From Rutidosis leptorrhynchoides (lineage: Eukaryota > Streptophyta > Magnoliopsida > Asterales > Asteraceae), in contig NC_092341.1 of assembly GCF_046630445.1 (NCBI RefSeq), forward strand, positions 9,051,501-9,115,500: a DNA stretch of 64,000 nt. Reading direction: 5' to 3'. Every line of letters begins with the position of its first letter. Positions within the stretch are counted from its first letter, which is position 1. Below are positions 12,197 through 27,179 of the stretch, piece after piece. A program made the translations under genes and the position numbers. Under the pieces are notes generated by a model. That model ran no database searches, was not told the DNA's origin, and was given only the letters and a program-made list of their open reading frames with translations.

Positions 12197-14172
12197 TACT
12201 AATAAAATTAATATTAAATATTAATGATTATATAATAAATGTCATTATGTTCTTTATATACAATCGATGTATATTGATACAGATACAGTTACATACATAA
12301 ATACAGATACATATACGAAATTCAATTACACATATATCAATACATATACAGAATATATATATATATATATACTTAAATACTAATATATATTTAAATACGT
12401 ATTAATATTTAAGGAATCCAAAGTCAAGTTGAATCCTTGTCAAACTATTTTAGATTGGTACTCTTTGATTCTAATTGATGAAATCACAAACAAAACAATC
12501 CAAATTTTGTTATCAATCCTGTATCTGATTTTCTTATATCTTAGAATTTGTTAAACATCACATTCAACTTGTACAAACCAGATTCGATCCATATAGTATA
12601 TCCAAAATCAGTTTGCCATCTCTTTCAACTTTTTATTATTTTTCTACATTTCTGTACTAGCTAATTCAACCTGTCTAATTCTTGAATCTCATTAAATTCA
12701 TGTAGTTCATTGATATTAAATCATGCAACTCTTCCACCATGAGACGATCATTATATTTTTCGACATCAACAACCAACACTATCATCATTTCCTTTAAACA
12801 TCATCAATCATCAACATGAACACCATCTAATACTATTGTTATTACTATTTCTTTTCCAGCTAAAAACACCATCAAACACTCATCGATCATCACATAAAAT
12901 CACCATAACTTACTTGTTGTTACAGTTGTTCGATCAACCTTATAACCACCACTTCACCACCCTCACCGCCACTCTCTATCTCATCTCTCTCTTATTTAAC
13001 GCCACACTTCACCATGGAACTCCTCTAATTCTGTTTCTTGTCGTGATTACACCACCACTACATAAGCGGCCACCACCTTCATTTGAACTACCACAAACCA
13101 CCACGACCCCAATCACATTTAAACACCACCCCACGAACCACCAACTTCACACGTTTGCTTTGTGTTCCTGTTTGTACTCAAAGACCTCCAACACCATTAA
13201 AATAAGATGGCTATAATGCTTCTATTTAATCACGAGCAAACACCACCACCCATTTAACAACCCTAACAACCATCGCCTACTACCTTCAACGACCATTTTC
13301 TTTGTGAAAACATTATGGACCGCCACTACCATCACAGCAGGCTTGATATAAATAATATTGGTGATAATGCAAGAATAATGATTAAGTGAATAAAGTAGTA
13401 ATGAGAGTTATTATATTGAGGAGTGCATGTCGAGTTGTAGTTGTTGCTGCCGTTTGATTTTTAATATCACCAAAATCACAACCTCACTCAAGACTTTATT
13501 GCTTTTACTAAATTGAACCATCTGTTTCCACTTACCCAAATGAAAGTTACCCCACTTGATTATTAATTAAAGAGAAATCGAGTTGTACAAAATATTCCTA
13601 GGGCCACCATGTTTCTTCTTTAAAGCCGTGATTTGCTGTCATTAGTTTATTGGGCAGTGTTCTTGGTTATGTAAAGGGACCGGGATCAAACAAAAACGGG
13701 TCAATTTAGTTACTTCATAAACAATCGCTGTTAATTTTTTTTTTATCGTGACACCCTGCTATATATTGCATAGGTTTCTATGTGATTAGACAAAGAATAT
13801 GATGAGGTATTAGGAGAAAAATTTCGATTTGAGGATGGATATAAAACGAGAATGATCAAAATAATAACTAGATTAAGAAGGATGATGAATTAAGAAACAA
13901 TAAGATGAAAGGGAGTAGATGATAATGATAGTAGGGTACGATGATGATGAAACAAGGATAAGAGCATACGCAAATTTTTTTTGATTCGGTACAGCATTGC
14001 AAACGAGATACCCTTTCATGAATTCAGAATTGTAAGCGGACTCCTTAATTAGTCATGTTGGGCTTTTAATTGATTGGGCTAAAGATCCAACTGACTTACA
14101 ATTGGGTTGAAACTGCTAGTGATAAGCAGTACGGGTTAAATGGTATTGGGTACGTAATTTAATCAGAAAAAT

Positions 14173-14240
14173 GGTTTGGCTCAGCTGGTATGGTGTGGTG
14201 TTGGAGTAGCAAGGGGTCACGGGTTCAAGACTTGGCGAAG
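14173..14240 (+). other. tRNA-like segment with pol III box A and B motifs inside the solo LTR
   Basis: GGCTCAGCTGGT resembles a tRNA box A and GGGTTCAAGACTT (14221-14233) resembles box B; a T run follows at about 14244. The spacing of roughly 40 bases is tRNA-like. No cloverleaf with an anticodon stem is evident, so it is not a functional tRNA; a SINE head captured in the LTR is more likely. Confidence 0.35.
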
Positions 14241-14295
14241 GCATTTTTTTTTTTATATCTTCTACTTCTTTAAAGGTAGCCATTTGTTACTTAAC

Positions 14296-14350
<55 letters not shown>

Positions 14351-14374
14351 GTTATTATTATTATTATCCTAACT
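14296..14374. repeat. (ATT)n microsatellite
   Basis: Trinucleotide run directly downstream of the tRNA-like segment, in the solo LTR. Confidence 0.9.
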
Positions 14375-14836
14375 ATCATTAAGGTTATTATTAGAATAAG
14401 TGGTATTATTATTATGATTAAGGTGACAAATATGATTTATTATTATTATTATTGTTATTATTAAGTATTAAACTATTTTTATCTTTATTGTCATTATTAT
14501 TATTATTAATAAATCATTATTATCAAAACTATCATTTTAGCAAATAAATATTTTGTACATTAAATATACTTATTACATATAACAAACTAATGATATTTCT
14601 TAAATATGCTACTAATCACCTATATAAATATATATATATATAGATATATTAATACAACTAAATGTATAGATATTAATCATTTTAAAAATACATACAAAAT
14701 AAATAAATATAACATATAATTTAAGATATAATATAAGTATACGTTTTAAATGGAATATAGTATAAATTCTATATAATTACAGATACATAAATAATATATA
14801 TAATAATAAATGAAATTCTGTGAATTCCATTATGTG

Positions 14837-14938
<102 letters not shown>

Positions 14939-16115
14939 TAATATATGTTCGTGAATCCGAGGCCAACCCTACACTTATCCAATATTGTCATATGTATTTT
15001 TACTACAAAATACAGTTGGTGAGTTCATTTGATTCCCTTTTACTCTTTACATTTTTGGGACTGAGAATACATGCGCTACTTTTACAACTGCTTTATTAAA
15101 TGCTTTTGAAATACATTTTGAACTGCGAATACATGAAATGCTTTTATAAATGTTTGACGAGATAGACACAAGCAAAACATTCCTCGAATGAATTATGTGG
15201 ACGTGATAATTGCCACAATTGATATGAATATTTTTCCCCTGATTATTATTGCTTGGTAACCTAAGAATTAGGGAACATCACTAATTTTGAGAATTAGTGC
15301 ACGCCTAATTGACGCGAATCCTAAAGGTAGCTACCGGGTTTAACACCCCCACCCAGAATGTTCACTAGACGGAAAGGCTAGTGGGCGTGGTGTTTTGTAC
15401 TTCAAAGTTTATATGATTATTATACAGACGAGATGTTCTGTTTTGGGGATATTATTATGCGCATTATATGTTAACGTCGGTTACCAAGCCAAGTTATGAA
15501 AGCAATGAAAAGTGAATGTTATGTATCGAGAGAATGATTTTATACACAGGTTATGTGTATGTTATTTTTGTACACAAGATATGTGTACGGTTACTAAGAT
15601 TTATGAAAGATGATTTCGTACACGAGAAAGGTGTACTGTATTTAAAAGATATCGCATGTACATTACAGGTGGGTATAGGATTCGGGCCCATTTGTACCAT
15701 GCAGGATTTAAATCTTGTGGTCTATCAAAATGATGAATTTTACTGTTTTATGATAAACTTATGAACTCACCAACCTTTTGGTTGACACTTGAAAGCATGT
15801 TTATTCTCAGGTATGAAAGAAATCTTCCGCTGTGCATTTGCTCATATTAGAGATATTACTTGGAGTCATTCATGACATATTTCAAAAGATGTTGCATTCG
15901 AGTCGTCGAGTTCATCAAGATTATTATTAAGTCAATTATAGTTGGAGGTATTATGAAATAGTATACTTGCCGTCAACTTTCGATGTAAAGAAAGTTTGTC
16001 TTTTAAAAACGAATACAATATTTGTAAAATGTATCATATAGAGGTCAATTACCTCGCGATGTAATCAACTATTGTGAATCGTTTATATTGTATATGAACG
16101 GGGCATTTCAGAGAG

Positions 16116-18186
16116 TACGAAGTGTACGCTTGTTTAAAGCAGCAGCTAACTAGAGTTAATAAAGTGAAAAGGTGATGTTTGTTTTAAGTCAACTATATAT
16201 GGTAGATTTTAATCAAAAGATGTGATCATTCATGGACACCTTTTAGCCAAAATGTGTGACCAAGCCGTGACTATAATGACGTTATTAACTAAGCAATTCA
16301 AGACAACTTATGCGCGAAATAATCATCAGCGCGCATATGTAGACATCGCATGAAATGGCGCAGTCTTGGCGCATACGGAACAAGGATTGGTTGAAGCACA
16401 AACAAACAAAAAGACACCACAGATGGTTGACACGATCCCAACACTGTATAATGGCAAGATAATACAGCAGTCTGCCAGATGACGATAACAAGCTGTTGGG
16501 AGACAACATTAATAGATAACATGTACATTTTTCAGTTTTATTGCATAAAGGGGCAAAAGAATGTTTCATTTGTCTTATTGCGTTGCACGAGAGAACAAAG
16601 AAGTTCGCCTATAAATAGGGTATCTAACCCTCAGTACAAGACACGTTGAGTACATACATTCCACATAAGAAATATTTACACTCATTCTCCGAGATCTTCA
16701 CATAATCGTCCGGTGTTTTACCCCAATCTCGATAGTAGTTCCATGAACAATTCTTTGCGGGATTGGATTTTTTTTCTTTTTGGAAATGCCATAAAGCGCG
16801 AACCAAGATCCGTGACACGAAAACCAAAATCAGGCTACCGGTCTCAACATCTTAATCTCTACTTACAGTTACAGGAAACGTTCTATGAACATAAACCCTA
16901 AACAACACCTTTTATCCATCAGCCCGAATGATGGTGGGTCCACGTTTAACCACCCTGGTGAGATCATCATCTCACATTAGAGTTATTCACAGTACACTGT
17001 ACCAGAGAGTTAAAATCGAATGACCCTTAAATTCCTCTCTTTGGTTGACCAAATGTAGACCAAACCCTTGGATCTAATATATGCTTGATCAAATGGCGCA
17101 ATCCGTGAGACCAGAAAGTTAAAAGCCTTGGTTAATCCTTTTTTCTTATGGTTACTACAATTACTTTTGTTTTGTGGTGTACCAGTTATGAGTTGTGAGG
17201 CACCTCACAAAGCAAAAGGATGACAAACCAACCAGAAGCTTCAAGGACGCTTAAAACCCAACCTCGGACGCCCAGAGTATTAAAAGCGGCCAATATCGGG
17301 ATGATTAGTGGTGCTAATGAATTGTCACCAAGAACGTGACCCCTGTTCTCGCTAGAAACCCTAGCGCAATGTTGCGAAACTCCAGAAACTACGCGTCCCA
17401 TACCTTAGGCCACAAGCACTACATATATAGGGACCATCCCTATCTACATTCTTGCTCAAATTTCACAATATGAAGGCGTCTAGGAGGACCCACGTTTAGT
17501 GTCACGATATCAAACAAGGGCGCGTAGAATTCATAGGGCAGCTCCTTGATAGATATAGCAGGGAAGTAGTGCGAATCCCGAACCTAGCAGAGTCCCAAAA
17601 AGTTTCTAGATTCAGACACGGAATCTGCAGAGAACCACACATATCGGTATGGCAAAAACTAGGCCTCCAGAGACGTTAGCAGAAGTTATAACAGAAGCAC
17701 ATGAACACATGCACGCTAAGGAAGAAACCATGCGACATTCGGGACATGGGAACAGCTATGGGCGACGCGATGTTTATGACTTGCCAAGGGGAGGGTGCTA
17801 CTCCAATAGCGCATATAGAGGGCAACATGACTCAAGCCTGCAGCAACAACTGTGGGCACTCCTAAGGATACCTCGATAACCATAATCAAAGGAACCGGAA
17901 TTGAGACAATAACTAGGCGCTCATTAGGGGCTTAACAAATAGCCTTAAGGAAATATTTGTAATAGAACCGATGTCAAAGACATTCGAGCGACCCACATGC
18001 ACGTCTTAATACGCATGACGAGACCCCCTTGAGTTCGAGTATTTGACAAGCTTTGGAATGGACGTATGCCTATCTAATATGGAGAAACCGAAATCAAAAA
18101 GTCTTCAAACATACTTCTTGGAAAAATGCGACGACTTTAATTGAGATACAACTTATATCATTCGAGTGGATCTCAAATTGTATGAA
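16116..18186 (+). mobile_element. Broken Ty3/gypsy fragment: LTR-like promoter and partial gag (fossil)
   Basis: A plant LTR-type core promoter, GCCTATAAATAGGG (TATAAATA at 16610-16617), is followed by a leader and, around 17480-17770, by translated sequence typical of Ty3/gypsy gag, including QKVSRFRHGICREPH and, nearby, RPPETLAEVITEAHEHMHA. The RPPET motif suggests the Tat-type gag group. The fragment has several breaks, lacks pol, and stops where element H was inserted at 18192. Its LTR boundaries cannot be fixed. Confidence 0.6.
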
Positions 18187-18945
18187 GAATATGTGATGAC
18201 CCGTCCAAATCCACTTGGACGAATACATCATTCATTGATTTCATAGTGGGGTTTTGACCTCTATATGATACGTTTTGTAAACATTGCATTCTTTTGAAAA
18301 GGCACACCATAAATGAATATATAAATTCAAGATTTTCGATGTCTGATGATTTCTACGTATAGACAATCACCGTATATAATAGTTTTTAATAATACATCCG
18401 TTGACGATACAGTCAAATAAGATACATGGTGATGATTTTGTGAATGCAAAGCTTTCTCGAATAAAGCATGTATGACTCCATGCACATAGCTTGTATAACG
18501 TATAAGTAAACAGCGGAAGACTTCTAGGAACCTGAGAATAAACATGCTTAAAAGTGTCAACACAAAGGTTGGCGAGTTCATAGTTTTAATGTTGCGCATA
18601 ATCTGTATATAAAGGTGGATCACAAGATTTCAGTTGTTTCATCCAGAAACATTTATCAAAATATTCAACGAAACTGAGCACCCTGGTAACTAAACTTTAA
18701 CGTTATAATAAGTGCCCCTGTTTTAATATACATGCAACCAACATGTACAATACACGCAATCCAATGTGTACTAAACTCAAATAGCATACGTCTGTTTTAT
18801 AGTTCAGGCTAGGGTTTCTATATCTGGAATAGACGGGGATGTCAAGCCCTATGGATCCATATACAACTACTCGCGCCCACCAGTTCTTATAACCGGCAGT
18901 TACTAGTTACCAAAGCTAAGGGATTTTCGGTTCAAACTCAGTGTA

Positions 18946-18953
18946 GAATTAAG
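18946..18953. other. Empty target site matching the hAT insertion in the sister LTR
   Basis: GAATTAAG occurs once here, between TGTA and TATGTAC. In the sister LTR the same eight bases are duplicated around the 739-bp element at 47235-47973, so this LTR keeps the pre-insertion state. Confidence 0.85.
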
Positions 18954-19133
18954 TATGTACTTGTGTCCATTGCATTTAAAATAAAGTGCATGTATTCTCA
19001 GCCCAAAAATATATACTCCAAAATCAATTAAAAAGGGATCTATAAACTCACCATACTGTATTTTGTAGCAATTATTCATATGACGGCACTGAACAAGTGC
19101 AGAGTTGGCCTCGGATTCACGAACCTATATTAG

Positions 19134-19236
<103 letters not shown>

Positions 19237-21102
19237 CATATAACAAGCTAGGTCAGGTCATAATGTATCACAATCCTAATGCTCGAGACCGACATGCAAA
19301 AGTTAACAAAAGTCATCTCAAAAGTCAACCTGACCCAATATGATCTTTAAATCTATACATGTCTATTATATTAACATAGTATAAGTCTTGATAATTGAAC
19401 GAATTTATAGTTTATCAAACTCAAAATATTATTTATTTCAGGAGCTATATTATATTTGAATTATCATGGCAATCGAAAATATTTTATTATTTCATATAGT
19501 TTTCCAATACTTGTAAAATCAGATTATAGTATTTATAAAGTTTTAAAACATGATAAGACAGTCAACTTTGACAATTATTCAACAAAACGAGACGTGCCTT
19601 ATATAGAAATTCATTTACTCGATTAATATCTAAAAATCCAATTTATCAATCTCATAGACAAGTTGTTTAAATATTAATTTACAGTTTCAAACACAATTTC
19701 AATTAACGTCAAACATAATTCAGTTGACCATATCTTTTAATCCGTTCATCAAAATCACGCGATTTCTAAATGAAAAGTTATTAATTTTTCGATAGCTTTC
19801 TAACGACATGCATATCATATACTTTATATCAATAGCATATGTATCAAATTTGTGGTTCATCATAAACTATCTAACGACAAAATTAAAGCATACAAGCATG
19901 CATAAACATATATACTCGAGCAATACACATGAATACACTATTAATATATAAAAGATAAGATATGAATGCTCACGTATCAATATTGTGATTCGATATTGCA
20001 GGAAAGTACGTAGACGCAGCGAAAATAATAAACGCTAGGTTGGCCTCACGAACAATGCCCATGAGCATTACCCATAACCTCCATAGCTATAACCCATAAT
20101 TTTCTTAGCTTTGACTCATTTGAAAACTCGTTTTGAAAACACTTGAACATAACCCAGTTGTAGTATTTTATGTATATTACTAATAATAATAATATTAATT
20201 AATAATCTTCATAATAATCTTCATAATAATCTTCATAATAATAATATTAATATGGAGAATATGAATATGTATATGTGTGTGTTCGATTGCAAACCATCAA
20301 CATATATATATATATATATATAATAAATATAATATATAATATAATAATTATAATAAAGTAATAATATAATAATATTAAAATAATATAATAATATGAAAAT
20401 AAAAACGTGTGAATTAGAATTCAATAATATCTGTCGACAGTTTTCTCGGACCGGTATTTCGTACTCTTGTTGCTAATAATTAGCGGGTAAAAGTATGAGT
20501 AAAAATTCCACTTTTTATATTTGAATACATATATATCTGTTTTGGTCTTAAGCTTTATAAAATTAATTGTAAAAAGGTTCGTTTATAAAGTTTATAAGCG
20601 TAATATGTGTTTTCCTAGTTTTTGACTCGACAAAGATATATAATATAATATTAATTTAAATATAATAATATAATAAATATAAAAATATAATATTATTGAA
20701 ATAAAATATAATAATTTAATAATAAATTTAGAATCAAATTTGAATCGTAAATTTTTAAAAAGTCGTATTTCTCAAATACTTTAGGGGTATATTATGTAAC
20801 TTATAATTAATAATTTCTATCATGTCGCTTTCATGTGAATAGTAAATTAATTAATTTCTTTCATTTACTATTCATATGAATAGTGAATGAATTAATTTCG
20901 ATTCAACTATTTAAGTTATATTGTTGTACGTTGTGCTTTACAGCTTGTACATCTTTAATTTAATTGCGTTTTTCTTATAAATTATAAAAAAAATACATCA
21001 TAAAAATAAAACAATTATATACGTAAAAATTTTAATTTGAAATTGCATCATTCAATAGTAAATTTTTATCATTTCGTATATAAATATTATTCGCATGTTT
21101 CC

Positions 21103-21104
<2 letters not shown>

Positions 21105-21181
<77 letters not shown>
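21105..21181. repeat. (AT)n microsatellite in the H 3' LTR
   Basis: Equivalent to 50127-50214 in the sister LTR, where it is followed by a short (AC)n. Confidence 0.95.
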
Positions 21182-21184
<3 letters not shown>

Positions 21185-21731
21185 AATTATATAATTATCA
21201 AAACTTACGACGTTCGTGAATCGTCGAACAAACAGGGTGGTCAACCGTTATATAAAAAATCATTTTCAAAAGTTTTAAAACTTGTCATAATTCATTACTT
21301 ATCATGTCGAAAACATATAAAGATTAAGTTTAAATTTGGTCAGAAATTTACAGGTCGTCACAGTACCTACCTGTTAAAGAAATTTCATCCCGAAATTTGA
21401 ATGGAATCATCATGGTTGACAATAAGTATGTTTTCATGACTCATATAAGTTGGAAATTAGAGTTTTATCATCAGTGAGTAATATGGATAAAACAATTTGA
21501 TTTTTGTGAAGAGTACGAGTGAAGCTATCACAAAAGAAAGAAAAATGAAATGAGGAAATTAAAGATTCGTATTAACTTTTGACGTAGTCACGTTTGATTT
21601 TCGGAATTCAAGGAAATTAGAGAATATCTTCATAATCTATATAAGATTTGATTCTTCGGTAATTAAGGAAATTATGATCCTCTTTGATTAAATGCGGTAA
21701 TCTGCCTCGATTGCTATGTCTGATATTTCGC

Positions 21732-21738
21732 TATAAAT
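21732..21738 (+). promoter_or_regulatory. TATA box of the antisense frame (H)
   Basis: TATAAAT, 83 bases upstream of the ATG at 21821 and followed by a pyrimidine-rich leader, as in the E0 and P copies. Confidence 0.45.
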
Positions 21739-21820
21739 CCACCTCCTTCATTTCCTTATTTCCACAACTCCCACATTTTATACTTTCTTCTTTAATTCAT
21801 ACTTCCAAAGATTGTGAAAA

Positions 21821-21994
21821 ATGCTCAATCCAGTTCTGATTCTTGATATTTTTCTAACTATCGCATCTGTCATTCTCCTTTTTCATTTACCCCCGGAGGA
21901 ATTTATTCACTTCTACTATTACCTTGGGGTTATAGTGTTTTTAATTCTCCCGTGTCTTTACGTTGCAATACGTATTGATATACACTGTTTGTAA
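21821..21994 (+). CDS. Antisense 57-aa small membrane protein frame, copy in H
   Basis: A frame of exactly 57 codons plus stop, opposite to element H and about 0.5 kb from its 3' LTR. It starts MLNPVLILDIFL, has a hydrophobic first segment, then FHLPPEE and an aromatic YYYLG stretch, then a second hydrophobic segment with ILPCLYVAIR, and a short tail. Length and layout match the E0 and P copies. I do not know the family; two membrane passes are inferred from composition. Confidence 0.5.
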   Translation: MLNPVLILDIFLTIASVILLFHLPPEEFIHFYYYLGVIVFLILPCLYVAIRIDIHCL

Positions 21995-24802
21995 TTTATG
22001 TGTTATTGTCAGACTTTATATTTTCCCTTATATTTAGGAGCTCCATGCTTTTGTTTTTCCTTCCCGACTTCAAGTCAAGCAAATAATGGTCCAGAATTCG
22101 TAGGTATGGAGTTTCGAATGATCATAATATACAAAGCAGAAAGGAAAGGTAATAGCACGATTTGATTTGTCAAATTGCCAGAATATCCGAAAAAGACCGA
22201 ATCATCAAGAAAAATATTTTCTTGATATGTTTAGAGGTTAAATAGAATGAAAGAGTTATGTAACATGGTTCATGATGAGGGTATGATCTGTGAACCTTTA
22301 TCACGTTCCATTAGAAACTCAGCATGACTTACTGTAATATAATCACGTTGATCAAGTGTCATTATATTATACTAACTCCTGCTTCAATTCCCAACACTTC
22401 TTCAAAAACATTCATAATTTAAACTCGAAAGTTTACAGAATATAGAAACTAAACAGTTTCCTTTATGATGTAACGCAGATAGCGCGAAGAGATAAATAAT
22501 TTCGGATAATAATAGTTATGAAGATATCTTCAGAAATATCGAGGATACTTATAATGAAAGATACGATGATATCTTAGAATTTCTAAGATCGAAGGATGAT
22601 GAAGAAGATTTGCCCGCAAAGGTTTAGAGAAAGGAGCAAGGTATTTGTTAAAGACTTCAGCAGACACTGAATCATTTGGATTCTTTGAAGGCAGGTTTAG
22701 TCTTTGTGATTTGTTAACAGTCTCCTTCATAGTTTGCTCAATCCATTTTTCAGTTCCAAATCTGAGCTTTTTCAACACATCACTCTTTATTATCAAACTT
22801 TTGGCCATTAAGACCATTTACAGTTTTGCTGCTTCATCAGCATTCAAAGTTATCATAACCGAATCGTCAGTTATCAATCCGAGGTGTTTTTAAGAGTTTG
22901 AAGAGTTTGAATGAAGATTATAATTGTCAAGATACATATGATGTTCTAGAATCTTGAATGATACAAATATTTTTCTGGGTTTTATGAATAGAAGTGGTAT
23001 TCTAGCACAGTTTTGAAGTCAAAGTATAGCTTTGAAAGATATAGGGATCTAAGAGTGATGTTATCTGTTTTATCTTGACTTGGATTCTGGATTCTGATCT
23101 GTTTAAAATTGGAATATGTAATTGAATTTGAGTGAGAAAGGTTGTTCTGATTTCTATGAAAGAATGTATATCGTTGTGAAAGTAGTGAGTATGGTTAATG
23201 ATTATCGAGTAATTTAAGAATGTACAGTGTAACATATTAACGTGAAATCTAAATATTTCTCGGGTATTACCTACCCGTTAAAATATTTTCACAATTAATA
23301 GTTTGTACAAAAAGAATCTTTATTACAATCTTTATGAAAATATATGAATGTATATTTTCTTCAGATGTAATACAGATTTAATGAGTTAATATTCTATTAA
23401 ACTCGTTTGATTTTCGGCTGGAACTAGAAATGAATAATCTCTGAAACATTAGAGATTACATAATCTTCGCAGAGTATTTCACTAATGTCATCAATACTTC
23501 ATTATCTATTCTTATTGACATTCCTCGATGAAGGATATTAGTGCTTGTGGAATTTTGTGAAATTCGCAAGGTACGAGTGATGTATTCAAGAAAGTTTCGA
23601 ATACATCGAAGATGAAAGTGTAAAATCAAACATGTAATTGATTAATACGCTTGGTTTATTATGAAATGAAATTCATTGAGTTGAAACATAGATTGTAGTT
23701 AATGATGGTTAAGTCGTTTAACGAAGGATGTACATCATAGCATATTAGTAATATGAATTAACCGGGTAGTACTTACCCTTTAAAAAAATTCATACGTAAT
23801 AGCTTAGTACGAAAAGATATATTATGGTTTCCAAAATTCATATATATAATATATAAATTCTTTGGAAATAAGGAGTTAATACTCCATAACTCGTTATTTC
23901 AATATATCCGTTGGTGATTGTGGTGTCGATATCGTCGGTGATTATGGAGTTGGTGGAGTTTGTGGTGCTACATGTGTTACTGGTGTTGGTGATACTGATG
24001 GTGATGCTGGTGATACTTATATAACAAGTCTAGCTTGTAAATCATGCACCATTCCTGTCAGATTTTCTATTCTCCCCTCTATCCACTCACCTGATTTACG
24101 GTTAGAACTAAAAATAGTAATCTCTAAAACTTTTTAAAACTACAGAATATTTCTTCAATGAAGTGATGAATTAATACTTCATCGTTTGTTGTTGTTGGTA
24201 CTCCTTGGTACCTATGGTGCGTATGATGTTGATGCCCGAGGTACAGATTGTGATGTTGAGGCGTGTGATGTGGATGTTGTTAGCGGTACTGGTGTTGTTG
24301 ATGGTGCTTGAAATCTTTGCACCATATTCTCCAAAGCCATCACACTGTGATGACCCGGAAATTTCTGACCAAATTTAAACTTTATCTTTAATGATTTAAT
24401 GTTTCCGACACGATAAGCAAAGTCTGTAATGTTGAGTCTCAAAGTTTTGGAACTATATTCATGTAATCAATTATTCTTTGACTGTTCTCGAAGATTCACG
24501 AACAATATATATATAATTTAATGTGCATATATATATATATATATATATATGATTTCAAGTTATTTAGTAAACGATAGTAACATTCGATTATTGATTCGAT
24601 TGATATTTAGATAAGTTAACTAAAACGTTTAAGATGAACCAGTAAAACACTAATTTGCTACAGTATTTTCGAATTTCTACAGTACCCGAAAAGCTACAGT
24701 GATTTCGAAAATCACTATTTTCTACAGTAAAAAAAAAACTTCTAGTCGAAAATCACTATTTGCTACAGTAACTTTGCTACAGTAAAACACTATTTTAAAA
24801 TG

Positions 24803-24857
<55 letters not shown>

Positions 24858-25206
24858 TACGAGACGATGATTTATAGAAACAAATAACCAAAACACTTAA
24901 TTGATTAAAGCTACACTTCGAGTGACACAGTTTATCAATAATTAAGTTTAATTTTTGATAAAGGTACACGTCGCGTAACGAAAAGTATTAGTTTTCTTAG
25001 CGTACGAAAATGCGTTCGAGAAACCGGAACCAGGACATAAGTCGAGTGATGACGTACGACTTATCGGAACAAATGATACAAGTTAACTATGCACGTAAAT
25101 ATAATATAATATATAAATAATTACATAAATTAAATATAATATATATATTATATTTAAACATGTCGACAAACGTTAGGACAAAAGTTTTGTGAGCTGGAAA
25201 AGGACC

Positions 25207-25282
25207 CCATGCGATCGCATGGGAATCCTTCTACCAAGCCATGCGATCGCATGGCAGTGGAAATCAGGCCAGGTCTATAAAG
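25207..25282 (+). promoter_or_regulatory. Paired palindromes and TATA box in the P 5' LTR
   Basis: CCATGCGATCGCATGG, a perfect 16-base palindrome, occurs twice (25207-25222 and 25239-25254), 16 bases apart. TCTATAAAG follows at 25274-25282. This is the likely LTR core promoter. Confidence 0.65.
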
Positions 25283-25333
25283 CTCACAGTTTTGTTCGAA
25301 TTTATTTACTTTCTTCTTCTCAAAATCTCTCTG

Positions 25334-25447
<114 letters not shown>

Positions 25448-27179
25448 AATTATTATTATTATTATTAATATTAAGATTATTATTATTAATCTTATTATTA
25501 ATAGTGTTAGTATTATTATTTTTACAATACAAAAATAATAATATACATAAAATATTACGACGGAGTGATGTCCAAATAATTTCAAAACAAGTTTTCGAGC
25601 GGGATAGAGCTAAGGAAATTATGGGTTATTGCCAAGGAGGTTATGGGTAATGTTCGGGGGTATATTTGTGAATCAAACCTAGTATTTATCATATCCGTTA
25701 CGTCTACGTACTGTCCTACAATATTGAATCTCAATATTAATACGTAAGCATTTATATTTTATCTTTTATGAATTAATAGTGTATACATGTCTAGTGCTCG
25801 AGTATGTATATTTATATGTGTGTATGCTAAATTTCGTCGTTAAACAGTTTATAATGAATCACGAATTAAATACATATATTACTGGTAAAAGGTATATGAT
25901 ATACATGTTTTTGGAAAGCTGGCGAAAAATCAATAACTTTTCATTTAGATACCGAATAGTTTCGATGAACGGATTAAAAGATATGATCAACTGAATTATG
26001 ATTGACGTTAATTAAAATTGCTTTTGAATCTGTAATTAATATTTAAACAACTTGTTTGTAACATTGATAAAATGGATTTTTGAATATTACCAACCGAGTA
26101 AATGAATCCTTATATAAGGTACATCTCGTTTTGTGAACTATTGTCAAAATTGACTTTTTGAAACGACTTTAGATAACTTTTGTACACTATGACCTGACCT
26201 AGCTTGATAGACATTTATTGACCAACATATGTTCTCTAGGTTAAGATCTACGGTTATTTGATAATTCGAGTTTCGGTCACATTTTGGTGAATGAGTTTAT
26301 ATGCTGCTAAGGTGAGTTTCATTTGCTCCCTTTTTAAATGCTTTTGCAATCTATATTTTTGGGCTGAGAATACATGCACTTTATTTTAAACGCAATGGAT
26401 ACAAGTACATACTTAATTCTACACTGAGTTTGAACCGAAAATCCCTTAGCTTTGGTAACTAGTAACTGCCGGTTATAAGAACTGGTGGGCGCAAGTAGTT
26501 GTATATGGATCCATAGGGCTTGACATCCCCATCTGTTCCAGGTATAGATACCCTAGCCTGAACTATAAAACAGACGTATACTATTTGAGTTTAGTACACG
26601 TTGTATTATGTGTATTGTACATGTTGGTTGCATGTATGTTAAAACCGGGGTACTTATTATAAAGTTAAAGCTTAGTTACCAGGGTGCTCAATCTTGTAGA
26701 ATATTTTGATAAACGTTTCTGGATGAAACAACTGAAATCTTGTGATCCACTTTTATATACAGATTATGCGAAACACTAAAACTATGAACTCACCAACCTT
26801 TGTGTTGACACTTGTTAGCGTGTTTATTCTCAGGTTCCTAGAAGTCTTCCGCTGTTTGCTTATATGTTAGACAAGCTATGTGCATGGAGTCTTACATGGC
26901 ATATTTATCAAGGAAATGTTGCATTCATCAAATCATCACCATGTATCTTATTTTGACTGTATTGTCAATGGAAGTATTATTGTAAACTATTATTTACGGT
27001 GATTGTCTATATGTAGAAATCATCAGATGTCGAAAACCTTTGATTTAAATATTCATTATGGTGTGCCTTTTCAAAAGAATGCAATGTTTACAAAACGTAT
27101 CATATAGAGGTCAAATACCTCGCAATGAAATCGATGAATGACGTGTTCGCCCATATGGATTTGGAGCGATCGTCACAGT

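Larger units (their letters stand above)
21363..24345 (-). mobile_element. Internal region of element H (3' part)
   Basis: On the minus strand this region ends in the purine-rich tract AATTTCGGGATGAAATTTCT plus AACAGGTAGGTAC just before the LTR. It is collinear with about 27945-31215 of element P. It includes a Lys-rich sense reading region (about 22530-22820) with a counterpart in P near 29820-30060; both contain a stretch like KNPNDSV. I do not recognise a domain there. It is interrupted at 24345 by element P. Confidence 0.75.

Noticed and set aside
12836-13216. 126-codon Thr/Pro/Leu-rich frame
   Set aside because: It lies inside a solo LTR, is low-complexity and has no family resemblance; probably chance in a CCA-rich stretch.
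14173-14240. A true tRNA gene
   Set aside because: Box-like motifs exist, but no acceptor stem or anticodon loop can be folded by eye, and it sits in an LTR.
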